64,000 bases of DNA from positions 14,510,501 to 14,574,500 of the forward strand of contig NC_065571.1 in assembly GCF_937616625.2 (NCBI RefSeq), in the 5' to 3' direction. The notes beneath the pieces are model-generated. The model saw nothing but the letters and a program-made list of their open reading frames with translations. It was not told where the DNA came from and did not search any database. The DNA is from Mercurialis annua. Taxonomy: Eukaryota; Streptophyta; Magnoliopsida; Malpighiales; Euphorbiaceae. Shown piece by piece: positions 10,701 through 23,457 of this stretch. The position numbers and the translations under genes were made by a program. The number at the start of each line of letters is the position of its first letter. Within the stretch, counting starts at the first letter, position 1.

Positions 10701-13700
10701 TTCTATTATCAGATTTTAGAGTGATCTCAAGTCCTATTAGCTTAGGAAATGATGGAGTAAACCTCAATCACAAGTTAATTGGTACTACCTCCGTCCCATA
10801 AATATAGAAAAAATTACATTTTCACAAGGATTAAAAAATAAGTTAATTATAATTAACTTATTATAATGTTTCTAAAACGTCCTTTTAACTTTTTCCAGTG
10901 AATCATTATAGATTAATGATTTGAAAAACAAAAGTCATTATATTTAATATTATAAGACTAGAAGGGTATTCCGATATTTTGATCTTTAACTAGTAGTAAC
11001 TTTTTCTTTCTTTATGGGACACCAAAAGTAACAAAACTTTCTTTCTTTATGCAACGGAGGGAGTATTTATTATACAGATTCCTTTCTTCCAATCCCAAGT
11101 TAATTAGTATCTTTACATAGATTTTTTCTTCCAATCAACATGATTTTGGACATATTTCAAAAAAAGGACCCTTAATTTCTTAAATCATCTTGAAAAGTTC
11201 AAGTTAACTTAGGTCTACCTCTCTCGTTCTTTCCTACATCTACTCTATTGTAGTCAACTTCTAATAAACTAGAGTATCTCTAAATCTACAAATTAGATGC
11301 CTAACCAATCTTAATTTATCTTCACTTAGCTTATCCTCCATAGGTTAGGGCTAACCCTGGTCTACTCCCTGATACATTCGCTACAACTTCTATCATAAAT
11401 AATGTCTCAGAGTCATTGTATCTTAAGTCGTTGCAATTCACTCCTAGTGTGTGAAGCCTAGAGAACCTACTTTGTGATGACGATTGAACTTTTAGATTAC
11501 CAACCTAAGATCTTTTGTTTCTGTTTACTGGTAATCTGCTACTATTCAAGTTACGGTCCACATGTATTTTCTCCGGTGCTTTTAGCCGCGACTACTCAAC
11601 ATTACAGCCCACAAGCTTTATTCATAATCATATAAGTAAATTTGCAAGCTTTCCTTATATCATATATATATTTGGATCAAACGCACATCTCATCTTGTCA
11701 ATTTCTCCAATAAAATGCATTACTTGGCTAATTAACTATTGAATTTCACATCCTACAAATAATTAGGACCTAATGCAAGACATAAATTCAAGCAATACAT
11801 ATATTTCCATCCTGTCTTATGTAATTGATATGCTAGAACACATAACTAAATATATGCAGATCTTCCCATATAAGTAAACAAAATATTATTTGAAACAAAT
11901 AATACCCAATTCCTAATGTAAGGGGGACGGTATACAAACAATAAAAGTGGATATAACAATAAAGATGAGAAAGTAAGATTTATCTTGAACTGATAAATAG
12001 TCGAGTAAAAACAAAATAAGAACATGGTATTTTTGACGGGGGTTAAAACACTAAAACGGATAGACCTGCAGCCCCATGCAGTTGCATTGAAGCTTTGTTT
12101 TGGGTAAAGAAGTTGGGAGATAGAGAGCAATTTGACAAAATAGTTTCAGAAAGAATAGTCTTACAAATAAGTTTGCAGAATAAATAGTCGTCTTTCTCCC
12201 TTCCAGATTGAATTTATTTTCAGTTTACATGATAATGTCAACGAGAAAAATCTAAGATTCAATAGCCCAGCACCTTTCAAAAAGGATTTTCTAACTGAGG
12301 AATCCATTAAATATCTGAACTATATTACTCTCAGGTGCGCACACATAGATTCTTTTCATATTATCTTACCAGAATCTCCAAAATTTTGCTTCCTGGGTAT
12401 GTCATTAGCCAGCAGATCAATCACTAGATTACACAATCATACATCATAATGAAAGTGGCAGAGTTTTTACTACCAGAATTACCTGAAGAATTAGTTCCTT
12501 CGACTCATCATCTGCAAAGGGGGTAGCATAGAAACTCAATAGGGTCTTGGGAATAGAATTGCTGATAAATATTTGAGCATCATCATCTAAATTAAGTCCA
12601 GCACAAGCTAGGCGAAGCATCCACAGTCTCTCTGCTCTGAAATTAACAGAGTTACTCTTGACCAAAGAATGAAACAATGGTATGTGCTGCAAAATCAAAT
12701 GAAGGAAGTTAATAATCTATCAGCAATGCAGGGTGCAAACGAACAGGAAAAGCGTTAGAGTTGCAGAAAAATGCTCTGTTTATGAGAAAGTACCTTCATA
12801 TCTACCATACGAGAATGCATCAAATGATTACTTAAAGTTGTAAAGAGATCATTTGAAGGATTCAACAATATGAAAGATGATTCTGCTGCAAAAAGTGCTA
12901 TAACAGAGGGAATTCTCTGAAATTGTTCTTTGATTCCGTTTTGCATGTATGTCAAGAGAAGGTGAAGCCGCATTGAATCCTTTTTCTTTTGGCATATCTG
13001 GAAGAAAGAATGCGGATAACAATTAAAGAACAAACTGAGCGAAGATCACACAGCCCAATAAGAAATAGGATATTAAAAAATGTATTATTTGTTCTCATAC
13101 CATAACTTCATAGCTGATAAATGCAAAATTCTGCTTTGCAACACGCAACACAGTCTAGGAAATTAACCTATAGAATTAAGTAATAACTAGGGAAAAATCA
13201 TAGAGATTCTTACTTCACAAGGAAGCTATCTACTATAATGCTAAACATATCTTGCTCGCAAATTTAACTTCACTTCTAAAAAGTCAAACGGTATTTATAA
13301 GTGCATAAGAATACACATGAGGACAGACCACACGCGCCACATAAACTTTTCAACGAAGACACAAACTCACCACATGCTAAAACATGCACAGACTGGCCAT
13401 GAAAAAGAAAGAGCAAAGAGACATATTTACCTCTAGCGCATCTTTAAACTTTGCAAGACATGCATCACCCAGTTTTCTTATCTCAATATCAAATGAAGAC
13501 ATGCTAATAAATGCAACTGCAAGCAAGCCCAAACAAGCGAACTCCAAAGGTTCAATATGACCCATTGACAAATTATGATTGGAGAAGTTTAAGATGAAAA
13601 TAGGATCATATTGTTGTGATTGCTCAGCACCAGGAAAATGCACCTGCACAGAGATTAAGGGGGTGTAAAATAATTTCATTGCTATCAACAAGAAAATAAA

Positions 13701-16700
13701 AATAATAAACTTCGTACCATTTCCACTTGCATATTCTTTGGATCCTCAGGTCCTATGCTTAGAATTCTGTCATAGGGGAAACTGACAATTGTGTTCATGC
13801 ACATCTTGGGATCTATAGGAAGGATTTCCCTAAATTGATTTCTTCTACGTTCTTCCAATACTTCTGTATCAATCGAAATACTAGATGTATCCCAGTCCAA
13901 ATTCCGTTCTTTCCTTATTCTCAAAGAAGCATTTCCCCACAGGTAATCCCTTTCCGCGAGATCTTTAGAAACTGAGTCATCAATAGATTCAATTGCACGC
14001 ATTAGACCAAATATCTCCAAATCCATTTCACAAAGCGTTGCACCATAAGAAGACAAAAGCAATAAATAAAGATCTTTAAGATTTATGCCGATATCTTGTC
14101 CAGAATAACAACCAATCTGATCAGGCTTCATTTGAATGAACAGTCTAAGTAATTTAACAATCTCCAACTGCTTCAAATAAGGTTTAGTTGATTTCAGATG
14201 ATTCTTGCTGATTAGATGAGGGAAAACTAGTGATCTCAGAATGCTAGACATAGGTCTAATAAAAGCAGCATCATGAGAAGTCTGTAAAACAGTAAGAGAC
14301 TGAATGGTAGATGCAAATTGAGAGTGAGCAAGCAACAGTTGAAGGTATAGAACAGATGAAAATTTCCCCTCTGACAGTAATGTTAGGATGCTACGAAGAA
14401 CATTCAAAGTTGTTGGATCTTCAAACCTATAAAGAAGAGATGCCCTCATCAATTGTTCAAGGAAAGGAATGGCTTGCAATTGGATAAGACCATCACGCAT
14501 CTCACAAGTTAATTCATGAATAATTTTTAAAATAAACAATTCCAAGTATCTGTACAACTGCAAACAACCAGAGCTTTTTTCTTTGATGGAACATTCTGAG
14601 ACTACAGGATACTTTTTGACTATACATTGCCAAGTTCTAACCAAAGTCTGTATCAATCTCATTCTTGATCGATCCTCCTTACTAGAAACCATCTCTGTTG
14701 CTTTTGGTTTATCTGCTTCTTGCACTAGAGGCCAAATTTGATCATCATCTGGAAACAACAACATTCGGCAGAATTTTATTTTAGCAGCAACTCTGTTGAT
14801 AAGGTTTAGTAACTGGCTACATGAAAAAATTTCAATTTCATCAATATCACAGTCTAGCAGATGATCATATCCATCAGAGCTGGTAACAACACAACTGAAC
14901 ATCTTCAACCGCTCCTCCATTTCCATTTCTCCATTTAAGGAGAAGTGGTACTGTAACATATGCATTGCCTTCCCAAGTAGACTATTATTAACCAGATTGA
15001 CAAGTTCCTTGATAGATGAAGGCAAACATTCATCATAATGTTCCTGAAATACCAATCCGGATACAAAGCTCTTCCAGTTCTGAAAACCCCTTAATAAAAT
15101 TTTTGCATAAAAAGAAGGCATTTCGGTAAACTGTTTGTGACGCTGCTTTTCTAATTTCGTAAAAACAGAATTCAAGTATGAGAGTACTGCAGGTAGCAGC
15201 AAAGTGCAGTCCTCATCAGACAGAGACATATTAGAGGTCTCTTCCACCATCTTTCTGTTAATTTGATCATTTTTACTTACAATTCCTGAAAACAAGTACC
15301 CTAAAACTGACAGATGAGGGGGGTTTATCTCAACAAGAAGAAACAACAATTTAGCTTTTGTCTTGCTTGTTCCATAAATGCAATGAGAAACCATTTCTAT
15401 GGGAGTACTTCTTATAGCACTTGACATTACCAAGCTTAATGGATCAAGTAAATCGGATTTGATGCATTTCAGCTTGTAGACAGCAGTGACGGCTTCCAGC
15501 AAACAAGAATATGCAAAATCCAGTCTGGAATCAATGGCATATTTACATAGCTTTACATAGATGTCCTCAATGAGGTCCAAGTTTTTCTCTCCCATCGCCC
15601 AAAATGTGTAAAACAGTGCTTTGCTTCTTATAGGCTGCTGCAAATAACTAGATAAAATTTTGAAAGCATCACTAGCTATACAAAATCCTATAGCGAGAGC
15701 AGATGTACTGCAGGATTGTAGGACAGGCAAACCATTCACTTGAACCCTATCAAAAATCCAATGTGCTAATTCAAAAAGCTCAAACGGGGATGTAAAATGC
15801 GTCAAAGCATGCAAAGCATAAAATGGTTGGAGAATAGGTGACAAATCGTTGGTCCTAATGCACAGATCAAGCTTATCCTTCAGTTCCAGATGCAAATTCT
15901 GCATCAGGGTTTTAATTGCTTTCACAAGTTGCTTACCTCTACCATCTTCAAACTTGAGTACATAATGTTGCCCGCATGATGGATTCAAAAAGTAATCAAA
16001 AGTTGTAGTCAAAATATCCAAGACGTGATGATCAATTGGATGAACTTGTCGCTGAGAGAACACAAAGAAAGCCTCTAAGTTGCCCTTAAAGTTTCCCTCC
16101 ATGAAGTCCTCATTAGAATTATCTTCACAACCCAAAGGATATGACAAGGATGTTTCTACACCAGGATGGGAAAAGATGGTTTTAACCACTTCATGAAAAA
16201 GTTCAGCTGAAAGAGGATCTCTTGAATCAGGTTTCAAAACCAACAGCCGGCTGAGCAAATGCTTTAGAAGATTAAAACAGATTTCAGTGGATTCTTTCAG
16301 TTTAGCCGATGGTTTTATTCTATAAGACAGCTGTATCTGATAAAACCAGAATAGAAGAAGCCGCAAATAGGAAACTACAACATCACTTGTACATTCAGAA
16401 ATTTTATCCATAAGCAAGTCCTTTATCATCGATGACTCTGATATACAAGGACCATAATTGCTTATAATTATCTGAAATATCACGTGAAAAGGTGCTTGCC
16501 TTAAAAAGAGACCAAAAGCAACAGCAGCTGCTGCTTCAGTAGCATCAAAATCCACGTTAAGCAATATTTCTCGAGTATAGGCATCATTTTCTTTGTCTTG
16601 GGGATCAAACGTAGAGACGGCCTTTTCTAGACCAGACAAAAAGATTTTAGGCCACAACTTCATAACACCAGCAAGAAAACTTTGGTCAAGAAATATTATT

Positions 16701-19700
16701 GAGGATAAGAAGGAAAGTGGAGCCCGAATATGCTGTGAAATGGTCATAACTGTCGGAAGATCCTTTAGCACTGCATCTGGTGTGGTACATACAATTGAAG
16801 AGTAAAAGGCTCTCACAATTCCAGATGTTTCACTACAACCATCCTCACTTTCTATAATTTTTCTTATTTCACCTAGTGCTTTCAGAAAACAAATATCAAC
16901 AGGAAAATCTTTGTGGATAATAGGAAAAGAGCAGCAAGCATTTTGATGCAATATATTCTCAGCCAAGAGCATTAAACTTTTCAATGGAAGCCATTCACAG
17001 AGTGAATCCAAAGAATGGCGGTCCTGAAGTCCCTCAGACAAAAGTGATTTAATCAAAGCAGCTAACAATCGTGCATCTACCTATGATAAAAAATAGCTCT
17101 TCATTACATCATGTAAAAAAAATTAGCAATACAACCCAATAGAACATGTTGTACCTGAGTTTGCAGCAGATACTTTAATGTGTTACACACATATGTAGAT
17201 ATCATCGTCTTCTCTGGTATAGAAAAAGTTCCAGAGTCTGAAGAGAGTAACCTTATACACTTCTGCAAGACACATATGATAAAAGGGCTGAAATCAGGTG
17301 AAATATCTGCAAGGAAAACAGGAGAGTAATTAACAGAAAAAGCATTATTCATGAAAAGCTTTCAATAAGAGAACAAGAAAGTCACCCCATGTAAAAATTT
17401 CGAAGAAAAACCAAGTGCTGCTAAATTCTACAAAGCTTCTACAGTTACCAGTCCGGTGAAAAATTGAAAAAACTAAACAAAATGTAGCTTTGCAAGAAAA
17501 GATAGAAGTCCAGGCAGTAGCCTAATGAAGTTTGTCTATGGTGCATAACATTACTAGATGGAAAATTAGATCATCCAGGCCTAGCGCAGCCTTTGCAGAC
17601 ATTGCACATTGATAAATAATTGGATGAATCCTACACTTGGGCCTTCCCTATTTAATTCTCCATTTTTCATAAAAACACGAGGATTTATGTTGGTCAGCTC
17701 TATCCAAAAGAAAAAAAATATACAGCATATATGCACATCACGAAGAGAACAGAGACCTGTGCCTATCTCTACCAACCTATCGATAATTTTAACCTAACAT
17801 GCAAAGATGCAAACCTGGAAAAGTGTAAATCCCAGATCTGTGTGTTCTTTCCAAACACAGGTAGATCCAGAAGAGTGAAATGGTAAAAAAAAAAAGGACT
17901 AGAGTATGCAGGACTGACACTGCGGCTGAGTTGAGAAGTGTAGATGGACCAAAAAGGATTGAAAAATATTGTATGTGTATCATAGTTTTACCTAAGTGAA
18001 GAACAAAAGAAGACATAAACTAAAAAATTAAGAAGAAATAAAATTATAAGTAGACATACCCGTAAATTCTTTTAAACGGTGAATATGGTTCCTAAAGGCA
18101 TGCCAGTATTTAAATAAATTATTTCCAATAGTTGATATGGCATCACATAAAAATGAGATGACTACTGCTGACAAGCTCTGCATCACTTCTCTATGGATCT
18201 CAAAAGATGATTTAACTGTACCGTATCCAGGTAAGAATAAGAACCAGGCAACAATTTCATTTAAATTTCTGTCAAATGCACCAGTACTATACATAGCTGC
18301 TCTAGCCAAAGTAAAAGCTTGATCATTTATGTCAACCACAGGCGAAAAAAGCAGCAAATTAAGAAATGGCTGAAGATGCTTGTACATCATTTGCGGAGTT
18401 TTGATAGAAATTCCACTCCCTGGATGGCTTCTGATGTACTCAACTAGAAGAGACAACAGCGAGAACAACAAATTAGAAGGCAATTCTGAAGGATTGCCGA
18501 GAAGATTCATAAAAAATTCAAATGACCCCTCCAAAGCAGTAGGCATGATCAGCTGCACATGATTAAATTTAAAACTATTGTAAGAGTTCATGATAAAGTA
18601 CAAGTTTCTGTTAAATCAACATTTACAGTGTCATAAATTGATATTTAATGATAACTAACACGAAAAAACAGGACTTAAACTTACAATATAGACTTTGACA
18701 GCATCAAGAACTTTAGAGTGGAAGAATATCTCTGCATCCTTTCGTGTGGACACAGACCCGAAGCATTGGTCAAAATTCCACAATTCTGACAAACCAGTTA
18801 TAAAATCCATCTCACTATCTAATGCATGTGGCATCTGTGAATCGACAACATTTTCACCATCCATCGCACAAGCACTGTCCAGAGCTGAAGTTATTCCACC
18901 TATTATAATATCAGCATCCTCATTCATGATAGTTTTTTTCAATGTTTTTCTTTTCTTGCAGGGAACAAGACAAGTTTCTTTATCTGCTTTTCTTTTCAAA
19001 CATGAATCACTAGCCTTAGCAGGGCTACTTAAGGATGAAAGAAGACTCAGAAAAATCTGCGGATCAGGAAGAAAGGTTTGAATTTCATTCCTTAGTTCCT
19101 GCTTAAATGCTGCCCATTTTGGCATCATTTGTTCCTTATCACGGGATAAGTTTATGGCCCTAAAAAATGAATCAAATAGCCTCAAGGTCTCCAAAAGAAG
19201 TCGTAAAGTTCCATTCTTCACAAGAAAATCTGAGTGAAGTAAACCCTTATTTATTACTGATCGGCTCAAGGAACGGGAAGATATGATCTTCTTGATATTC
19301 TGCAAACCCACACTATCAAAAGAAGGTGGATCATCAGATTGAGAATCCAGGAAGCCAAAAGGAGCGTCCACAATCACCAAAGAAACCAAGTTTGCTGCAA
19401 GAGAAACAGTGGAAAGCCTGCAAGTGCTTCAGTAGGCATGCATATATTTTGACACAATGAAAGTGGATAACAACAACATATATAAAATAAAACAGTAGTC
19501 TGCATATGCAGAAATGTAGAGTAATCTGACCAGCTAGGAGACGCATAATCATCAAGATTGTAGGGGAACTCCTCTAAGTATGCTGCGGCTAAGGATGGAC
19601 TCCCTTTAGCAATAGCTAAAAGCAACTCTTGGTGATGTCTACCATCTAATTCTGTTGCCTTCAGGCTCTTCATAAGCTGCAAAAGTCTCTTGGGGTTTCC

Positions 19701-20850
19701 TTTCAATGGATTTGGGTGTCTCCTCAAATCTGGCATCAATCCATTACAAGGATCAGTACAGACCATATGTAGCACATTATGTGCCAACTCGGCTGTGTCC
19801 CCACCATACCTCTTTATTGCAATGTCGGCCAACTGTTCCAAAACAACACTTCCGAAAAGGACACTTCTTAGAGACGGAAGAACCAATGAGTCTTCAGTGA
19901 GAACCCTATCTCGCAATATGGACAAAACATACATAACAGTCTCATCATCATCATTCCCAAGCACACGAAGAACACCAGAATACACTTCCCGCTGCTGTAA
20001 GACCCACCTCAACAATCCTGGCTTCCCCACCTCCAAAAATGACATTGCAAATCCAACAAAAGACTTCCTAGTGATGTACTTCCTTATCCCATCATTTGTA
20101 GATTTCTTCCTTTTATTATCATTCTTCCTCAGTTCATACTCAGAAAGTTTGGAGAACCCCTTGAGCTTAAAATCAAACTTTTTAGCAACTTCAGATGCCA
20201 ATCCCGAACCACGTCTAACAACCGAAGACATAACCAAAAGAGCAGCATTTTGTCGCTTTTTATCTTTACTAACTAACTCCTTATGAATAAAATCCAACTT
20301 TTCTTCAACAAAAGACTTCGCAAACTTATCGAGAACAGCACTAACACCAATCCTACCCTTATCATTAGGCACAAATTTCCCATCAGGATGACCAAGAATC
20401 ACAGAAATCAACTTCAATAAGTAATGTGATCCCGGTTTTCCTTCGCGAAGTTTTAATGCGGAGAAAAGTTCCGAGAAATTCGAAGTCGAATTAACATAAG
20501 AGTGAAGCAACTCACCACCAGAGTTGCTACCTTTAAGCAACTTTATAAACTCTTTAGTAGCATCTGAACATAACTTAATCTCAAATGAATTAATTTTATG
20601 TAACAATTCTTTGAGTTTAGCATCATGACTTGCTTTAACCATAAAGTTCGTCTCTTTATTACTACCCAATTCTTCATTACCTTCCATTACAGCTGAAATT
20701 TTAACCATTAAAATAAAAAAATAGAAATTTAATTGTTAAAAAATGTAACAAAATTTAATTGTTCAAAAATGTAACAAAATTGAATTGTTGAAAATTGAAT
20801 TTACCTTGGTCATCATCAGAAGCAGAAATTGGGTCCTCCGTATTCACCAT
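7768..20850 (-). CDS. URB1: URB1/Npa1 nucleolar pre-ribosomal-associated protein, 14 exons
   Basis: This encodes a scaffold protein that in yeast acts in early pre-60S ribosome particles in the nucleolus. Exons, from the start: 20850-20805, 20692-19531, 19417-18685, 18552-18060, 17306-17155, 17080-13718, 13643-13431, 12997-12794, 12686-12483, 10366-10208, 10087-9749, 9269-8831, 8702-8618, 7978-7768. All junctions are GT-AG, phases agree, and they sum to 7803 nt, or 2600 residues plus stop, as expected for plant URB1. Exon 2 carries the conserved Npa1 N-terminal part (DPCNGLMPDLRRHPNPLKG, then EFPYNLDDYASPSW). Exon 3 has a nuclear-localisation-like basic run, KRKADKETCLVPCKKRK. Exon 6 carries the NopRA1-type region. 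The end includes KIRCPIEANPEWRW and ACQTLMVIISNILGKKP. The 46-nt first and 85-nt thirteenth exons were placed by splice sites and phase. The start has good context (AAAATGG). It looks intact; Arabidopsis EMB2788 is, as I recall, the counterpart. Confidence 0.95.
8046..8560. mobile_element. MITE with long terminal inverted repeats in URB1 intron 13
   Basis: About 80 bp at 8046-8128 matches the reverse complement of 8477-8558. The best-kept arm is AAATTCCTCAACTTTGAT, followed outward by CTCNCCATCATA and ACTTT words. The centre holds no open frame but has repeated GATGCGGCAC words, and GCTAAACTAAC occurs twice near the right arm. The outer ends are uncertain by about 10 bp and I could not fix a target duplication. 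The insertion lies between exon 13 (ends 8618) and exon 14 (starts 7978) and touches neither. Confidence 0.75.
10367..12482 (-). other. URB1 intron 9 (2.1 kb)
   Basis: This is the largest URB1 intron, between exon 9 (ends 12483) and exon 10 (starts 10366), with GT and AG ends in phase 0. It holds a Stowaway element at 10785-11063. I recognise nothing in 11066-12482. Confidence 0.7.
10785..11063. mobile_element. Stowaway-type MITE in URB1 intron 9
   Basis: The ends are CTACCTCCGTCCC on the left and CAACGGAGGGAG on the right, close to the Stowaway terminal repeat CTCCCTCCGT. The element is flanked by TA on both sides (10783-10784 and 11064-11065), the usual Tc1/mariner target duplication. It is 279 bp, AT-rich and non-coding. 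Confidence 0.85.
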
Positions 20851-20881
20851 TTTTTATGAATAAATAATTTAATGTTGTTAA

Positions 20882-20994
20882 TTAGGGTTTAATTGCAGTG
20901 TAGGGTTTTAGACATTAAATTTTGAAAGAGAGGGGGAGAAAAGACCCACTTAACCCATATACGAATACGGGTTAAGGGACGCGCTCCCTGGGCT
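20882..20994 (-). promoter_or_regulatory. URB1 promoter motifs: telo-boxes and a site II element
   Basis: On the minus strand upstream of the URB1 ATG are AAACCCTAA (20890-20882) and TAAAACCCTA (20910-20901), both telo-box type. A TGGGCT word (20989-20994 on the plus strand), a site II core, lies about 140 bp from the ATG. Telo-boxes paired with site II motifs are known from plant ribosomal-protein and ribosome-biogenesis promoters, which fits URB1. The motif matches are seen; their activity is inferred. Confidence 0.6.
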
Positions 20995-21589
20995 GATATT
21001 CCGCATTGTTGGGTTAAAATCCACTTTGGTCCCTGAAGCTTTGCACTTTTACTAGTTTCTCTATACAGTTTATTTTCTTACCTTTGGGTATTAATGAGTG
21101 TGTTAAATTATAGCCGTATTGTAGACACATATTTTTCAGACCAGTAAAAAGTGTAAAGAGACTGAAATATTTGATGATGGTTTATAGAGAAACTCGTCTG
21201 AGTGACAAGCTAGCGATCTACATGTTTAAATTCAAGCGGGATAAATATGTTCGCAGCGACAAACTTGAGGGATTTAAGCATAATTAGCCACAAATAGCCA
21301 TAAAGTGATGGAACGAGATTGCATTAAATGGTCAAACGTTGTACTAAATTTCAGATGTACGAGAATATCCAGCACGTCCCGTAAAAGCGAATTAACAAGA
21401 GTTGGTTATATCCACGAACCCGAATCTTTTGGTCTGATGCACGACATCTTATCCATAGGCGCGTGAGATTGTCTATTCGGTAAAAAGATGTATTTTCTAG
21501 CTAAGTTAGGTGGTAACTCCATTTTTCAAACTAAAACAGACAGAGGTTGTCATAAACCTAAGCGAGCCCGACCCCCGCTCCGCTCATAA

Positions 21590-22030
21590 TGGCGACTGCA
21601 CTTGGGGGACTTTCTAAAACTGTTTTTAAACATGCATAACTAAAACATGTTTATCTTGGACATGATCACATGAATTGCGACTTATTGATCCTATTAATTT
21701 ACTAGACATATCCAACAAATGTTGTATTGCATTAGAATTTCTGTTCTCATCTTACTCTCTAAGAGTCCTTTTTTATCAGCCTCGACGCTCATTGCCGATC
21801 TCACATCCTAGTATTGAACTCCAATGCCCAAGGTGTTTTATGGAGTAGCATCACTCATAGCCTCGTACCTCGGTCGCTTATACTCGTGACTGAGGAGACT
21901 TATCAAAGGTATATTTGTTATGGGGAGTTATTACCAATACCCTTCAGCTCGACCCACATGCATTCCAGCCTAGTCACTTCTCTCTAAAGAGATATCCAAT
22001 ATAATAGTTATGTTTGAGGCTTAACAATAT
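21590..22030 (+). mobile_element. Remnant of a Tat/Ogre-type LTR element, PBS and leader
   Basis: At 21590-21610 the sequence TGGCGACTGCACTTGGGGG resembles the primer-binding site of Tat-lineage (Ogre-like) gypsy elements. A better copy, TGGCGACTCCACTGGGGAC, is at 61002-61020. DNA to the left, roughly 21200-21588, would be the end of a 5' LTR, and DNA to the right looks like an untranslated leader. No gag or pol frame follows. Confidence 0.5.
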
Positions 22031-22116
22031 AAGGATTCAAAATCCATTTTCAAAATTCAGTGTGTGAAAATTTCTAAAATCATCTTTTCCAAAACAAATC
22101 TTGAATTCTAAAAAAT

Positions 22117-22334
22117 TTCACTTTTATCCACTTTCCAATCCAAAATTTCAAATATCTTCACCTTTATTCGGTTTCTAATCTTATCCGGTTTCCAATCCAT
22201 ATTTTTAAAAATCTTCACCTTTATCCACTTCTCAATCCATATTTTCAAAAATCTTCATATTTATCCACTTTCCAATCTAGATTTTCAAAAATCTTTACCT
22301 TTATCCACTTCCCAATGCAGATTTTCAAAAATCT
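22117..22334. repeat. 40-bp minisatellite, about 5.5 units
   Basis: Tandem units of 40 bp read roughly TTCACCTTTATCCACTT, then CCAATCCA, then ATTTTCAAAAATC. The last three (ending 22254, 22294 and 22334 approximately) are exactly 40 bp each with a few substitutions. One earlier unit is lengthened by a partial duplication. It sits between the Tat-type leader and an LTR-like segment. Confidence 0.75.
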
Positions 22335-22357
22335 TCAATTTCCAGGATGGACCTAAC

Positions 22358-23015
22358 TGTTAGCACAGCGGGAGGCATGGTTTCGAATTATATATATCAA
22401 TTCAAAATTGAAATTCAACAATCTGGATGTTGATCAACATCAACACTATGCATCATCGTATCATGTAGTAATAAAAACATGCATCTAGGAATCAAAGAAG
22501 AATGCCTCTATCGATTCTCCAAAGATTCTTCGAGTTCTAAGAGTACGACAACATCTAACTCGTCCACACGAGTATGTGCCTGATTGAATCCTAGCCCGAA
22601 GTGATCTGCTCGAGTTCCTCTTATTGAGAGATCCAAAGCTTAACTCTCGTTACGATCACCTTCTTGCTCAGATGGATGAAAACTTTCCAAGAATATGTTA
22701 GATTGATAAACTTTGTTTGAACACCTTCAAACAAACTTTATGTTCCCTACACAACTCAAATTAGAACTCTTCTAACTGTATATGCAAGGATATACAAAAG
22801 GTGAGCAGTATTGTGTGTTATGAAAGAGAATTTCCAAGTCCTTTATATAGGCCAGAGTGAATAGAAAACTCTAACACCGTTAGGACACCTCTTATGCTCA
22901 GTGCCACATATTTAGCACAAGTAATTCCACCATTAAATTCGTACCTTACAAATGTGTCATTATATAAAGTGCTTGTGTACTTATACTAACATTATGTTTA
23001 AGCACATTATCAACA
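22358..23015 (-). repeat. Probable solo LTR, minus orientation
   Basis: Read on the minus strand, the segment starts TGTTGATAATGTGC and ends GCTGTGCTAACA, giving TG...CA ends over 658 bp. A promoter-like CCTATATAAAGG lies at about 22853-22834, 165 bp from the 5' end, as in a short U3. I found no 5-bp target duplication and no primer-binding site next to it, and it abuts a chromovirus LTR at 23017. The family is not identified. Confidence 0.45.
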
Positions 23016-23457
23016 TTGTCACGACCCGATTTCCACCCGAAACTCGAACTGAGACTAGCGCTAGAAAATGAGAGTGGTTGCTCCGAAACCCGTAGCATTC
23101 CTAAAATCCTTTACAATTTTTTTGCGTTTGAAACATAAAAAAGTTTACAACCTCGTTGCAGAATCACTTTAAAACCTTAACTGAAAACGCGTTCATAAAT
23201 GGTGATTGTATCTCTAGACATCAGGGCGCAATTGTTATTACATATAAAATATTACCTTGTCTACATACAATGCCAACAGTATATGAGAACTGGGTTATAA
23301 AACTCTGATTGTACTTCAAGATACCATAGCGCAAAATCATCATATGATGTACATGCTCTGTTTCCAATACAATCCTAAAATGCTAACAACATAAAACCAG
23401 TATATCTCTCAAACAACTGGTCAAAGCATTTTAGATAACACGCATGTTTTAAAACAT

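Noticed and set aside
17609..17797. Short frames in URB1 intron 4
   Set aside because: The region lies between a good donor (18059) and acceptor (17307) with correct phase, so it is intron.
19690..20286. 198-codon open frame on the plus strand
   Set aside because: It lies antisense to URB1 exon 2, has no motifs, and its openness follows from the coding strand opposite.
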